Below, one piece after another: positions 1 to 8,161 of a DNA stretch of 64,000 nt. The position numbers and the translations under genes are program-made. Positions within the stretch are counted from its first letter, which is position 1; each line of letters starts with the position of its first letter. A model generated the notes under the pieces. The model was not told the origin of the DNA. It ran no database searches and saw nothing but the letters and a program-made list of their open reading frames with translations. The DNA comes from JAEZDR01 sp039811185 (GTDB lineage: Bacteria > Bacteroidota > Bacteroidia > Chitinophagales > Chitinophagaceae): positions 62,001 through 126,000 of the forward strand of contig JBDHYF010000007.1 in assembly GCA_039811185.1 (NCBI GenBank), in the 5' to 3' direction.

Positions 1-467
1 GCGGCACTACCAACGATCAGATTGTTTCCTTCTTGCTTACAGCCTCCGAAATAGGCAGCATATTTAAAAAAGGCGCCACCATTTCCGCAGCTATGGGAGG
101 ATGCCAGGCCGAAATCGGTGTATCGTCTTCAATGGCTGCTGCTGCGCTTACCGAAGCTTTGGGCGGCAGTCAGCGGCAGGCATGTATGGCAGCGGAAATT
201 GCCATGGAACACCATCTAGGCATGACGTGCGACCCGATTGGCGGACTCGTTCAAATTCCGTGCATCGAAAGAAATACGATGGGCGCTATTAAAGCCATCA
301 CAGCAGCCCAGCTGGCTATCAGAAGCGCGCCGGATTATGCAAAAGTGTCGCTCGACAAAGTGGTAAAAACGATGTGGAATACAGCGCTGGACATGAATAC
401 AAAATATAAAGAAACGGCTGAAGGCGGCCTTGCAGTGCAAATTCCCCTAAGCCTCAGTGAATGCTGA
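1..467 (+). CDS. sdaA: L-serine ammonia-lyase (L-serine dehydratase), C-terminal part
   Basis: Deaminates L-serine to pyruvate and ammonia in the cytoplasm using a [4Fe-4S] cluster. The gene enters from the left edge: frame 3 is open from base 3 (GTTNDQIVSFLLTA) and stops at 465-467, so only about 154 C-terminal residues are present. Visible family marks are the glycine-rich GGCQAEIGVSSSMAAAAL stretch and TCDPIGGLVQIPCIERN, whose cysteines are the expected iron-sulfur ligands of the alpha domain. Any start inside the window would be artificial. The identification is firm; whether this is the one-chain or the split alpha-subunit form cannot be seen. Confidence 0.93.
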   Translation, partial: GTTNDQIVSFLLTASEIGSIFKKGATISAAMGGCQAEIGVSSSMAAAALTEALGGSQRQACMAAEIAMEHHLGMTCDPIGGLVQIPCIERNTMGAIKAITAAQLAIRSAPDYAKVSLDKVVKTMWNTALDMNTKYKETAEGGLAVQIPLSLSEC

Positions 468-516
468 TGCGCCAATATCACTTTTCTGAATCAGATTTTT
501 TCATGCGTTCTTCTGC

Positions 517-524
517 TACATTTG
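517..524 (+). promoter_or_regulatory. Bacteroidota-type -7 promoter element (TACATTTG)
   Basis: TACATTTG matches the TAnnTTTG -7 consensus used by the primary sigma factor of Bacteroidota. It lies 18 bases before the start codon at 543, which would give a short leader. A clear TTG -33 element at the expected distance is not seen, only a T-rich stretch. Confidence 0.5.
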
Positions 525-542
525 CGGCCTTAAATTTCCGTT

Positions 543-1169
543 ATGGTTCAGTACATCGGCTATCTGGCATCGCTGCTGCTCGGCATTTCGCTGATGATGC
601 GCAACGATTTGAAGTTCCGCTGGTTTAACACACTTGGTTGTTTCGTGTTCACGATATATGGTATTGCCCTGAATGCGTTTCCGGTTACGCTGGCCAACGG
701 CGCACTCTTCTTCATTAATCTTTACTATCTAATCAAAATTTATAAAACAAAGGAGGATTTTGAAATTGTAACTTTTTCTACAAGGAACCAGCTGATTCGA
801 AAATTTCTCGATTATTACAAAACAGATCTTGCGCTTTACTTTCCGAAATATCAACTCAACGATGCGAATAATATCAGCTTCTTTGTATTGCGTGATATGG
901 CCATTGCCAATGTTTTTGTTGCCGATTTGGATGCCGACGGAAATGCGTGGGTTAAGATCAATTATACGGTGCCGAAATACCGCGATTTTCAGATAGGTAA
1001 GTACATTTTTGAAAACGATAAAAAGTTCCTGATCGAACGAGGAGTGAAGCGGGTAGTTTACAGCGAGGTGTTTAAGCCGTCGCATCTGGAGTTTTTAAAA
1101 ACGCTGGGCTTTGAAGAAACAGTGGTAAAAGGAAACAGTTATATAGCAAAGCGGATAGCGGAAAATTAA
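543..1169 (+). CDS. YgjV-like membrane protein with C-terminal acetyltransferase-like region
   Basis: A 208-residue protein. The first about 70 residues form three hydrophobic segments (around 4-19, 30-46 and 50-66) with a GYLASLLLGISLMMRNDLK opening that resembles the YgjV inner-membrane family. Residues about 110-205 are soluble and look GNAT-like: a beta-strand-rich part, then a YRDFQIGKYIF segment and a final HLEFLKTLGFEE motif of the kind that closes N-acetyltransferase domains. Substrate and role are unknown. It has its own TAnnTTTG element and is followed after 5 bases by another small membrane protein, so the two are probably co-transcribed. The membrane part is clear; the GNAT assignment is an inference. 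Confidence 0.6.
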   Translation: MVQYIGYLASLLLGISLMMRNDLKFRWFNTLGCFVFTIYGIALNAFPVTLANGALFFINLYYLIKIYKTKEDFEIVTFSTRNQLIRKFLDYYKTDLALYFPKYQLNDANNISFFVLRDMAIANVFVADLDADGNAWVKINYTVPKYRDFQIGKYIFENDKKFLIERGVKRVVYSEVFKPSHLEFLKTLGFEETVVKGNSYIAKRIAEN

Positions 1170-1174
1170 AAATT

Positions 1175-1552
1175 ATGGCGAAGTTTCTTATTGCGTTTTA
1201 TTTGTTCACCTTCTCGGTTTATGTATGGTTTTCACGGGTGCCGGACTGGTTTGAAAGTGAAACCATCGCGGCAGACTTAAAAACTTTTGGCGACGAAAAT
1301 TTTGCGGAATACACGGTAAAAAAGCGAGTGTACAATCTGCCGGTTAAAGGAAAAGCCGCGGGTAGTAAAGTAGACGTTATTTACAATCCTACCAAGCCCG
1401 GTGAAGCAAAAATTTACAGCATTTTCGGTTATTGGATCGACTGGAAGGAGGTTCTGATTTCGCTGGGAATACTGTTTGTGGGGCACTACGCTGCACAATC
1501 AATCGTTGCTAACCCATCGAAGCAGGACGAATCTCCGGCGGAGGAGGCATAA
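1175..1552 (+). CDS. small membrane protein, DUF3592-like
   Basis: A 125-residue protein with hydrophobic segments at about 2-19 and 87-108. Between them is a soluble beta-rich section containing VDVIYNPTKPGEAKIYS, which resembles the VxYxPxxPxxA signature of DUF3592 domains. The C-terminus is acidic (DESPAEEA). It lies 5 bases behind the YgjV-like gene and its stop abuts a terminator that serves the opposite-strand gene. Function is unknown. Confidence 0.5.
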   Translation: MAKFLIAFYLFTFSVYVWFSRVPDWFESETIAADLKTFGDENFAEYTVKKRVYNLPVKGKAAGSKVDVIYNPTKPGEAKIYSIFGYWIDWKEVLISLGILFVGHYAAQSIVANPSKQDESPAEEA

Positions 1553-1574
1553 AAAAATCCGGACGAGCCGGATT
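1550..1574 (-). terminator. rho-independent terminator for the DUF3276 gene
   Basis: AATCCGG, a 5-base loop, CCGGATT, then a run of Ts on the minus strand. It sits between two convergent genes and terminates the minus-strand gene. Confidence 0.75.
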
Positions 1575-1592
1575 GATATGAACAATAAGAAA

Positions 1593-1937
1593 TTACCATT
1601 TGTCCATCTCCTCACGGGCACCGGGCTCAGCAAGTATATTCACATTCACCTCGGTTTCTGATCCTTCCTCTGAATAGTCGTGATTGAATGCGTCAAAATC
1701 AAAGTCAGGCATCAAATCAGTTTTTACAAAATCGATTGATTCATTCAGCGCTTTAATGAACTTATTGAAATCTTCTTTATACAAAAAAATCTTGTGTCTG
1801 TCGTATCCGTTGTCGTCGAAGCGTTTGCGGCTTTCAGTAATCGTTAGATAATAATCGTTTCCACGGGTAGCACGTACATCAAAAAAATACGTTCTTCTCT
1901 TTCCGGCTTTGAGGCGTTTGCTGTAAACACTCTCCAT
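1593..1937 (-). CDS. DUF3276 / PUR-alpha-like nucleic-acid-binding protein
   Basis: A 114-residue protein of the PUR-domain family (DUF3276) widespread in Bacteroidota and related to eukaryotic Pur-alpha, which binds single-stranded DNA and RNA. The family core is visible: VYSKRLKAGKRRTYFFDVR, then DYYLTITESRKR and HKIFLYKEDFNKF. The C-terminal 40 residues are acidic. I chose the ATG at 1937 (MESVYSKR). A longer frame reaches 2003, but a strong promoter (-7 at 2001-2008) overlaps it, so the upstream start would lie in the promoter. An A-rich stretch sits just before the chosen start. The target nucleic acid is unknown. Confidence 0.82.
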   Translation of the reverse strand: MESVYSKRLKAGKRRTYFFDVRATRGNDYYLTITESRKRFDDNGYDRHKIFLYKEDFNKFIKALNESIDFVKTDLMPDFDFDAFNHDYSEEGSETEVNVNILAEPGAREEMDKW

Positions 1938-2000
1938 TTTCTTTTCGTTGTTTTCGTACGACACTATGTTAAGGTTTTGGTTAAAAATTTCCTTCAGGCA

Positions 2001-2029
2001 CAAATATAAAATTGTTTTTGAATCATCAA
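2001..2029 (-). promoter_or_regulatory. promoter for the DUF3276 gene (TTG-N18-TATATTTG)
   Basis: On the minus strand, TTG (2029-2027) and TATATTTG (2008-2001) are separated by 18 bases, an excellent match to the Bacteroidota -33/-7 pattern. The predicted leader is about 60 bases, ending at the ATG at 1937. Confidence 0.72.
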
Positions 2030-2049
2030 AATTCTGGTCTCATATATTT

Positions 2050-3873
2050 CTACCGTCTGTTTGCCTTCATCTGTAGCTCGAAAAGCCGGTGATAATGCCC
2101 GTTCCGACGCATCAGTTCATCGTGCGTGCCCTGTTCGGCGATAGCGCCGTCGCTGAGATAGATAATTTTATCGAAGCTGAAATTCAAAAACACCCGGTGA
2201 GAAATTACGATGAGCGTTTTAGCGCCATAATGTTCGTTTAACTGGTGCAATAATTTGTTCTCTGTGTTTGCATCAACCGCGCTGAGGCTGTCGTCCAGAA
2301 TCAGCACATCCGAGTCCTTTAAAAGTGCACGGGCAAGTGAAATACGCTGCTTCTGTCCGCCGCTTAGTGTTTGTCCGCGTTCACCTACAATCGTATCAAA
2401 TCCTTTATTTAAATCGGCAATTTCGTTCCGGATGGCTGCGTGGGAAGCCGCATGCTCTATTGTATCCATTTCCGGAAGTGTTGCCGCCCCAAAAGCAATG
2501 TTTTCTTTTACCGTAGCGCTAAAAAGAAAAACATCCTGAGGTACATAACTGATTTTTTCGCGCAACGACTCAATCCGGTAGGCGGTAACAGAACGGCCGT
2601 TCACGCTTATCTCACCCGAGTCGTTATCGTAAAACCGAAGCAGCAATTGGGGTATGGTGGATTTGCCGCTGCCCGTTTTGCCAAGAATCAAAACTTTTTC
2701 ACCGCTGTTTATTTCTAAGCTGAAACGCTGAATCGCCCGAACGCCGGTATTTGGATAGGTGAAGCTCACGTCGTGAAAACGGATATGGGAAATCTTTTCA
2801 ACATCCGTCGCCGCCTCGCTGTTCTGTATCGCCGGAATCGTGTGCAGGAACTCGTTGATGCGCTTTTGCGATGCAGAGGCGCGCTGAATCATGCTTGCGA
2901 CCCACCCAATTGACGACACCGGAAAAGTGAGCATATTGATGTAAATAACGAACTCCACTACAAGCCCAATTTTCGCAGGATCGGCAATAGCAAGCCGCGC
3001 ACCAAAGTACACAGCTATCAGCGTACTGAGGCCGATCATCAGCGCCATCGACGGAAAATACATGGCTTCTACTTTTGCAAGGCTCACTGCTTCTTTACGG
3101 TATTGTTGGCTGTTGGTTGTAAAAAACCGCAACATTGCTTTTTCCTGCACAAAAGATTTTATCACCCTTATGCCGGAGTAGCTTTCCTGTGCATTGGTGG
3201 TAAGTCGCGCGAGAGCCGCCTGCACATGCTCACTTTTTTTATAGATGATGATGTTTACAATATAAATGGTGATGGCAAGCACGGGAAGAGGCGCAAGTAC
3301 CAGCAGCGTAAGTTCAGGGTCTTTCCGCCACATATTAATTACACAAAAAATAATGAGTGCGGTTAAGTTGGTTAAATACATAATGGCAGGGCCTGCATAC
3401 ATTCTCACGCGACTTACATCTTCTGTTATCCGGCTCATTAACTCGCCGGTTTTGTTCGATTTAAAAAAGTTGAGATCAAGTTTTTGATAGTGTTCGAAAA
3501 CGTCGTTTTTCAAATCAAATTCAATATGGCGGCTCATCACAATCAGCGTTTGCCGCATCAAAAACATCAGCGCGCCGCGTACGAGTGCAACCACGAGAAT
3601 AATAACACAAAAGATGGCCACGATGCTCCCCGCGGTATAGCTCAGCGATTTAATGTAACCGATAAGCTCCGATACAATGAAGTCGTGATAGCCTTTTGGC
3701 GGGGCAGAAGCCACTGTACCCGATATCAGCTGCTGTATATCCGATACCAGAAATCCGGTTATTTCCGGCCCGACGACCGCAAAGTAGTTGGAGATGATGA
3801 CGAAGAATATGCCGAGACCGAAGCGGTAACGGTATTTCCAGAAGTATTTATTTAATGAGAAAAGATGTTTCAC
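2050..3873 (-). CDS. ABC exporter, fused membrane and ATPase domains (MsbA/MdlB-like)
   Basis: A 607-residue half-transporter with about six membrane helices in residues 15-320 and a nucleotide-binding domain from about 355. Motifs seen: Walker A GKTGSGKST, signature LSGGQKQRISLARAL, Walker B LILDDSLSAVD and switch ISHR. The residue after the Walker B aspartate is Asp rather than the catalytic Glu, as in the degenerate sites of heterodimeric exporters. The start codon is GTG at 3873, which lies within one arm of a 9-bp inverted repeat. The substrate cannot be inferred (lipid, peptide or drug). It is transcribed alone. Confidence 0.88.
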   Translation of the reverse strand: MKHLFSLNKYFWKYRYRFGLGIFFVIISNYFAVVGPEITGFLVSDIQQLISGTVASAPPKGYHDFIVSELIGYIKSLSYTAGSIVAIFCVIILVVALVRGALMFLMRQTLIVMSRHIEFDLKNDVFEHYQKLDLNFFKSNKTGELMSRITEDVSRVRMYAGPAIMYLTNLTALIIFCVINMWRKDPELTLLVLAPLPVLAITIYIVNIIIYKKSEHVQAALARLTTNAQESYSGIRVIKSFVQEKAMLRFFTTNSQQYRKEAVSLAKVEAMYFPSMALMIGLSTLIAVYFGARLAIADPAKIGLVVEFVIYINMLTFPVSSIGWVASMIQRASASQKRINEFLHTIPAIQNSEAATDVEKISHIRFHDVSFTYPNTGVRAIQRFSLEINSGEKVLILGKTGSGKSTIPQLLLRFYDNDSGEISVNGRSVTAYRIESLREKISYVPQDVFLFSATVKENIAFGAATLPEMDTIEHAASHAAIRNEIADLNKGFDTIVGERGQTLSGGQKQRISLARALLKDSDVLILDDSLSAVDANTENKLLHQLNEHYGAKTLIVISHRVFLNFSFDKIIYLSDGAIAEQGTHDELMRRNGHYHRLFELQMKANRR

Positions 3874-3903
3874 AAAGTGAACGAAATTAAAGGATTCACT
3901 TTG
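3873..3903. repeat. 9-bp perfect inverted repeat at the ABC exporter start
   Basis: CAAAGTGAA (3873-3881), 13 bases, then TTCACTTTG (3895-3903). It touches the GTG start of the exporter gene. Its position would suit an operator or an mRNA hairpin controlling translation; this is inference. Between it and 4023 I see nothing else convincing. Confidence 0.5.
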
Positions 3904-4023
3904 ATTGATGTTTTTGCTTACGGCAACGTTTGCTTCTTTTTATAGCCATAGTAAAAAACTTGCGGCGGTATTTACAAGTTTCACCGGAGCGTGAGATGCT
4001 GCCCTATTGCTTTGTTAGCCCAT

Positions 4024-6102
4024 TTATGCCGGCCGTTTAAAAACAAATTTTTCCATCACCTCAACTGCTTTACTCAAATAGAGGTCTTTGCTGAGGTTAT
4101 TCAGGAAGGCTTTATTATTTTCCTTTCTGAAGTCTTCTTTTTGTTCAATGCTTTTTTCGGTGAGCACAGTATTGTGCACTTTCAGGTCTTTTGCCGACCT
4201 GTATATTTCCATCACCTTTTCCGAACATTTCTGAAGGCTGTCCCGCTGCTCCTTAAAAGCCGGAATGGTAAGCACATATTCATTTTCTTTATCGGTAAGG
4301 CAGCCTAAATTTTCTGTCATAACCGATAAAAGCGAGTCGGTTTCAAAATACACATTTGCACTCGATACAGTTGTGGCAAAGCTTTGCGGCTGATAGGGGT
4401 TGTATGCAAGCGGCGAAATGATATCCCACGCCAAAGACGACTTTTTATCTTTTTCTTTTATTTTATAAGGACTATAAATTCCGGGCAAACTAATGTCCGG
4501 GTTTACCCCGTTAATCTGTGTAGCCTCGCCGGTAATTCTGTAATACTTCTGCAAGGTGATATGCACAGAACCGAGGTCGCCGTTGGCAGACGAAATTTCT
4601 CGGGGCGAATAGGGCACGTTCAGCGATCGCTGTACCGTTCCTTTCCCGAACGTGGAATTGCCCATAATGATGCCGCGTTTATAATCCTGAATAGCAGCGG
4701 CGAATATCTCAGAAGCCGAAGCGCTCAGTTCGTTTACGAGCACCACCAGCGGGCCTTCGTACAAAGGCCTTGGCGTGTTTACCCGCGCAGATTCTGCCTC
4801 GCTGTTGGGCGACTTTATCTGCACCACCGGACCATCTTTAATAAACAATCCCAGCATAGAAATCACTTCTGCCAGGCTGCCGCCTCCGTTGTTGCGGATG
4901 TCGATGATGATGCCGTCAACTTTTTCCTTTTGCAATTCTACAATCGCTTTCGCCATGTCCTCGGAGCAGCGACGGCCTTTCTCATCGCCATAAGAAGTGT
5001 AAAACTTAGGAAAATAAATGTAGCCGGTTTTATGGGCGTCGCCAATCACGGCAGTCTTAATGAAGCTTTCTTCCAGTTGCAGTTCATCTCTAACCATCCG
5101 CACCGGATTTATGCTTCCGTTTTCTTTTCTAAAAGTGATGGTTACGCCGGTTCCTTTCTTTCCGCGTGTCAGCTTAATAATATCAGACATAGGAAGGCCT
5201 TCCACGTCAACCTCGGCTTCATTGTCTTGCGCCACTTTTACAATCACATCGTTTTTACTGATAGTGCCGTTTTTCCAGGCAGGACCGCCAATCATCAGTT
5301 CAGCGATTTTTACCTTACCATGCTGCTCCTGAAGAAGCGCGCCGATTCCATAATAAATACCGCTCATGCTTTCCTGAAAGCCACGGCGGTCAACCGGCAA
5401 AAAGTAGCTGGAATGCGGGTCGTAGAGGTTAAAGATAAAATTGAGGTAACTGCTGAAAGCTTCTTCGTTGGTGGTGCGCTTCAACAACGTTTCAATAATC
5501 CGGTTTTCCGTTTTCAGCAAAGCCTCCCTTGCCTGCGTTTGCAATACCGCAGTGTCTTTCGATAATGTGGAGTCTTTATCGCTGCGCGCCAGCAGGCTTT
5601 CCAGGTTGGCAAGTGTGTTGAATTTTAGGTATTTCTGCCAGCGCCTCTTTTGTTCTTTTTCAGATTCTGCAAACGCTCCTTCCTCTTTTTTTGGATTATA
5701 TCTTTCGGGTAGCGAATAATCGAAAGGTGTGGCGAGAATCTCTTTCACCATAGCGCCGGCTTCGGAAAGCCGTTTTTTATAAATAGCGTTCACGTCTTTA
5801 TAAAAGAGCGGAATACCGGATTTAATTTCCTGATCCAATGTGTAGCGGAATGTTTTCAGGCTGTTGATGTCGGCCTGAGTAAAGAGTTTCTTATCAGGAT
5901 CGAGGCTTTCAAAATAGCCGGAAAATATTTTATCGGAAAGGCTGTCGTCCCACTGAAGCGGCTTATAGTGCAATGCTTGCAGCATGTGCATGGAATGATT
6001 GAAAATTAGATTGATGTTGGCGCCCACCTTCGAATCCTGCCCGACAACAGGCTTTGCAATGCTGAAAGAGACAAGAAGGATAACAGAAAAAATATACTTC
6101 AT
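4024..6102 (-). CDS. carboxy-terminal processing protease, S41 family (Prc/Tsp-like)
   Basis: A 692-residue periplasmic serine protease that trims or degrades envelope proteins. An N-terminal signal peptide (hydrophobic 4-17, ending near PVVGQ) is followed by a long helical region with a PDZ domain around residues 235-320 (GIGALLQEQHGKVKIAEL, GGPAWKNG). The S41 core follows: GIIIDIRNNGGGSLAEV, then the nucleophile region NELSASASEIFAAA and the general-base lysine in TFGKGTVQ. The catalytic Ser/Lys pair is therefore intact. The C-terminal part is long and charged, as in Prc. The upstream gap of 63 bases shows only an imperfect promoter-like TACATTTA. Confidence 0.92.
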   Translation of the reverse strand: MKYIFSVILLVSFSIAKPVVGQDSKVGANINLIFNHSMHMLQALHYKPLQWDDSLSDKIFSGYFESLDPDKKLFTQADINSLKTFRYTLDQEIKSGIPLFYKDVNAIYKKRLSEAGAMVKEILATPFDYSLPERYNPKKEEGAFAESEKEQKRRWQKYLKFNTLANLESLLARSDKDSTLSKDTAVLQTQAREALLKTENRIIETLLKRTTNEEAFSSYLNFIFNLYDPHSSYFLPVDRRGFQESMSGIYYGIGALLQEQHGKVKIAELMIGGPAWKNGTISKNDVIVKVAQDNEAEVDVEGLPMSDIIKLTRGKKGTGVTITFRKENGSINPVRMVRDELQLEESFIKTAVIGDAHKTGYIYFPKFYTSYGDEKGRRCSEDMAKAIVELQKEKVDGIIIDIRNNGGGSLAEVISMLGLFIKDGPVVQIKSPNSEAESARVNTPRPLYEGPLVVLVNELSASASEIFAAAIQDYKRGIIMGNSTFGKGTVQRSLNVPYSPREISSANGDLGSVHITLQKYYRITGEATQINGVNPDISLPGIYSPYKIKEKDKKSSLAWDIISPLAYNPYQPQSFATTVSSANVYFETDSLLSVMTENLGCLTDKENEYVLTIPAFKEQRDSLQKCSEKVMEIYRSAKDLKVHNTVLTEKSIEQKEDFRKENNKAFLNNLSKDLYLSKAVEVMEKFVFKRPA

Positions 6103-6165
6103 AAGCTTAAATGTACATTATGTGATGTTAGCGAAATTGGAAATTATACGGGCGGAGATTTCCGC

Positions 6166-7254
6166 TCACTCGGTGATGAGGTGCTGTTGAATTAACCGCA
6201 GGCTTTTTCGGAGCGACTGTTTTAAATGTGCTTTTGCAAGTTGCCCCATCGATTTACATTCCAGAAAAGACGGATGCCCCATATATTCGGCCAGCTCGGT
6301 TTTTAGCTGTCCTCTTTTCTCCGGTGAGGTAATGGTATCGTTCTCCATAATGGTGTATAAGTCATATATGCGCCTTCGTTTTTCATTTAGCCGCAAAGCC
6401 ATCAGTGTGCGCTCTTCGGCCTGATACTGTTCTATCGAATCTTTATTTAAATTCTTCAAAACCAGATCAACATAAGGAAAGTTCTCTTTAAAAAACTGCG
6501 GCATATATAAATTACGCCGGCCTTCGTACGCGGTTTGATCAAAGTCGATGGCCCGAATGCGGTACTGCACATCTTCAATATCAGGGATAGAGGTGACCAC
6601 GAAATTATAGCTCCGCATATCGCCGAGCAGCTTTAAAAAACATCGTTCATTAAATTTCACAAACTCCTTTGCAAGGCGGATTTTATTGGTTTCCGGATGA
6701 TTGAGGTACTGTTTTATAAACACATCGCCGGGAATTCCGGGAATATGCTCTTCAATTAAGGTGTTGTTGTAAGTAAAAAAAGTGATGCGGTCGGGCGAGA
6801 GGATGTGTTCCAGCTCGAGGCCGTAAATCCGCGACGCATCAATTTGTTTAATATAGTAATGGTCGTAGTTGTCGTTAAATTTATTGATGATGCGAATACG
6901 GAAAGGATTGCTGTTGCCAAAGGTGCAATAGTCAATCCGTGCCACGTCAAGATGCTTTGCAAAGCTGAGGTCGCCTTTGGTTTTCAACAATGCGTAAATG
7001 TTGATCAGGCCTTCGCGGATATACTCCCAATCACGCATATCGTACAACGTTTTTTCCCAAAGCGTGTCGTTGCCGTATTTATCAATCACCGGAACAGAAT
7101 AGGTGAAGTGCAGCAAGTCGTTATACTCCACCGGAAGCTTAATTTCTCTGGCCTGATGGCGCAAGTAGTGCCTGAGCTGCGCATTTACGGCGATGAAAGG
7201 TTTTTTTCTCGACGGGTTAATCGGGTCTCCTAAGTTAATCTCCGATACATTCAT
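6166..7254 (-). CDS. uncharacterised protein with kinase (APH-like) fold features
   Basis: A 362-residue cytoplasmic protein that I do not recognise as a named family. The middle carries features in the order of an aminoglycoside-phosphotransferase/protein-kinase fold: YYIKQIDASRIYGLELEHI (candidate ATP lysine and helix-C glutamate), LIEEHIPGIPG (hinge-like), LLGDMRSYNFVV (catalytic-loop-like, with GD and N at kinase spacing) and IRAIDFDQTAYEGR (metal-binding DFD). The usual HxD histidine is replaced (LGD). The C-terminal about 90 residues are helical and charged. It lies 2 bases downstream of the BtuF-like gene, so the two probably form one operon. The kinase assignment is inference. Confidence 0.55.
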   Translation of the reverse strand: MNVSEINLGDPINPSRKKPFIAVNAQLRHYLRHQAREIKLPVEYNDLLHFTYSVPVIDKYGNDTLWEKTLYDMRDWEYIREGLINIYALLKTKGDLSFAKHLDVARIDYCTFGNSNPFRIRIINKFNDNYDHYYIKQIDASRIYGLELEHILSPDRITFFTYNNTLIEEHIPGIPGDVFIKQYLNHPETNKIRLAKEFVKFNERCFLKLLGDMRSYNFVVTSIPDIEDVQYRIRAIDFDQTAYEGRRNLYMPQFFKENFPYVDLVLKNLNKDSIEQYQAEERTLMALRLNEKRRRIYDLYTIMENDTITSPEKRGQLKTELAEYMGHPSFLECKSMGQLAKAHLKQSLRKSLRLIQQHLITE

Positions 7255-7255
7255 A

Positions 7256-8026
7256 TTACATCATTAGTTCGTTGCGCAATGCCGCGAAATATTTTGCTGC
7301 TGCCACCATTCGGCTGCCATACCAGCTAAACATCTCCCCATCTACTAACATACATTTTTTTCCGCTTAGCGTTTCCGACAATTTTTCGGCGTGGGTGTTT
7401 TTAAAAGGATAGGGCTCGGTCGACAATAAAACAATGTCGGCTGCCTGTAGCTGCGCAATATCTACCTCAGGATATCTTTCCGAATGCGCAAATACATTTC
7501 TGAAGCCGCAAATCGTCAGCATATCGTTTATGTAGGTGTTGCTTCCAACGGCCATATAAGGCGACTGCCAGATGAGGTAAGCTGCACTCAGCGGATTTAA
7601 AACAGGAGTGAAAAGGGATGTAAATGCTGCTTCAATTTGCTGGATAAGCTGTTTCGATTCAACCGGCCGGTCCGAAATGCGGCCGATCGTGTCAATCATC
7701 TCCAAAGCATCGTTGTAATTGTTTACATCGGTGAGCAGTACGGTTGCAAAGGAAGCAATCTCCTCCACCTGGTCTTTGATGTTTTCTTCACGGCTGGCGA
7801 TTACAAGATCGGGGAGTAGTGAACGGACAGTATTGATTCGAACATTTTTTGTGCCGCCGACCACGGTTTTGCATTTACGCCATTCGGGCGGATGAATACA
7901 AAATTTTGTGATGCCGGTTACTTCCTTCTCCAGGTTTAAATGATGCAGCAGCTCGGTGATGGAAGGGACGAGCGACACGATTTTTTTAAATTGAGCAGTT
8001 GTTTTTTCTTTTTGAGTGATGATCAT
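7256..8026 (-). CDS. BtuF/FepB-like helical-backbone metal receptor without signal peptide
   Basis: A 256-residue protein of the class III substrate-binding fold used for cobalamin and iron complexes. The opening VSLVPSITELLHHLNL and the PDLVIASREENIKDQVEEI segment are typical of the N-lobe; the C-lobe includes VDIAQLQAADIVLLSTEPYPF and GEMFSWYGSRM. There is no signal peptide or lipobox, so it is probably cytoplasmic and not a classical transporter receptor. Such proteins occur in Bacteroidota as stand-alone genes of unknown role. Downstream by 2 bases is the kinase-like gene. No transporter components are adjacent. Confidence 0.72.
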   Translation of the reverse strand: MIITQKEKTTAQFKKIVSLVPSITELLHHLNLEKEVTGITKFCIHPPEWRKCKTVVGGTKNVRINTVRSLLPDLVIASREENIKDQVEEIASFATVLLTDVNNYNDALEMIDTIGRISDRPVESKQLIQQIEAAFTSLFTPVLNPLSAAYLIWQSPYMAVGSNTYINDMLTICGFRNVFAHSERYPEVDIAQLQAADIVLLSTEPYPFKNTHAEKLSETLSGKKCMLVDGEMFSWYGSRMVAAAKYFAALRNELMM

Positions 8027-8161
8027 ATTTCACAAAATTAAACCGCCGGTAAAATGCCGGTATAAAAGCCGGATGCCCCTTTAAAAAGATGAATGTTTCT
8101 GCGAACCTATTACATTTTGCACCATTAAATTATAGTAACATTGCAGCGGTAATTTTGCTTT

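Noticed and set aside
4384..5565. A 393-codon open frame on the plus strand
   Set aside because: It is exactly antisense to the S41 protease gene, has a composition unlike a real protein and shows no domain; the protease on the minus strand has its catalytic motifs.
7256..8026. Vitamin B12 ABC transporter receptor
   Set aside because: There is no signal peptide, lipobox or adjacent permease/ATPase gene, so a transport role is not supported.
8150..8157. TAATTTTG as a promoter for the DUF3822 gene
   Set aside because: It ends 4 bases before the start codon, which would leave no leader, and has no -33 element; a mirrored TAATTTTG for the divergent gene (8040-8033) has the same problem. Both remain possible as leaderless promoters only.
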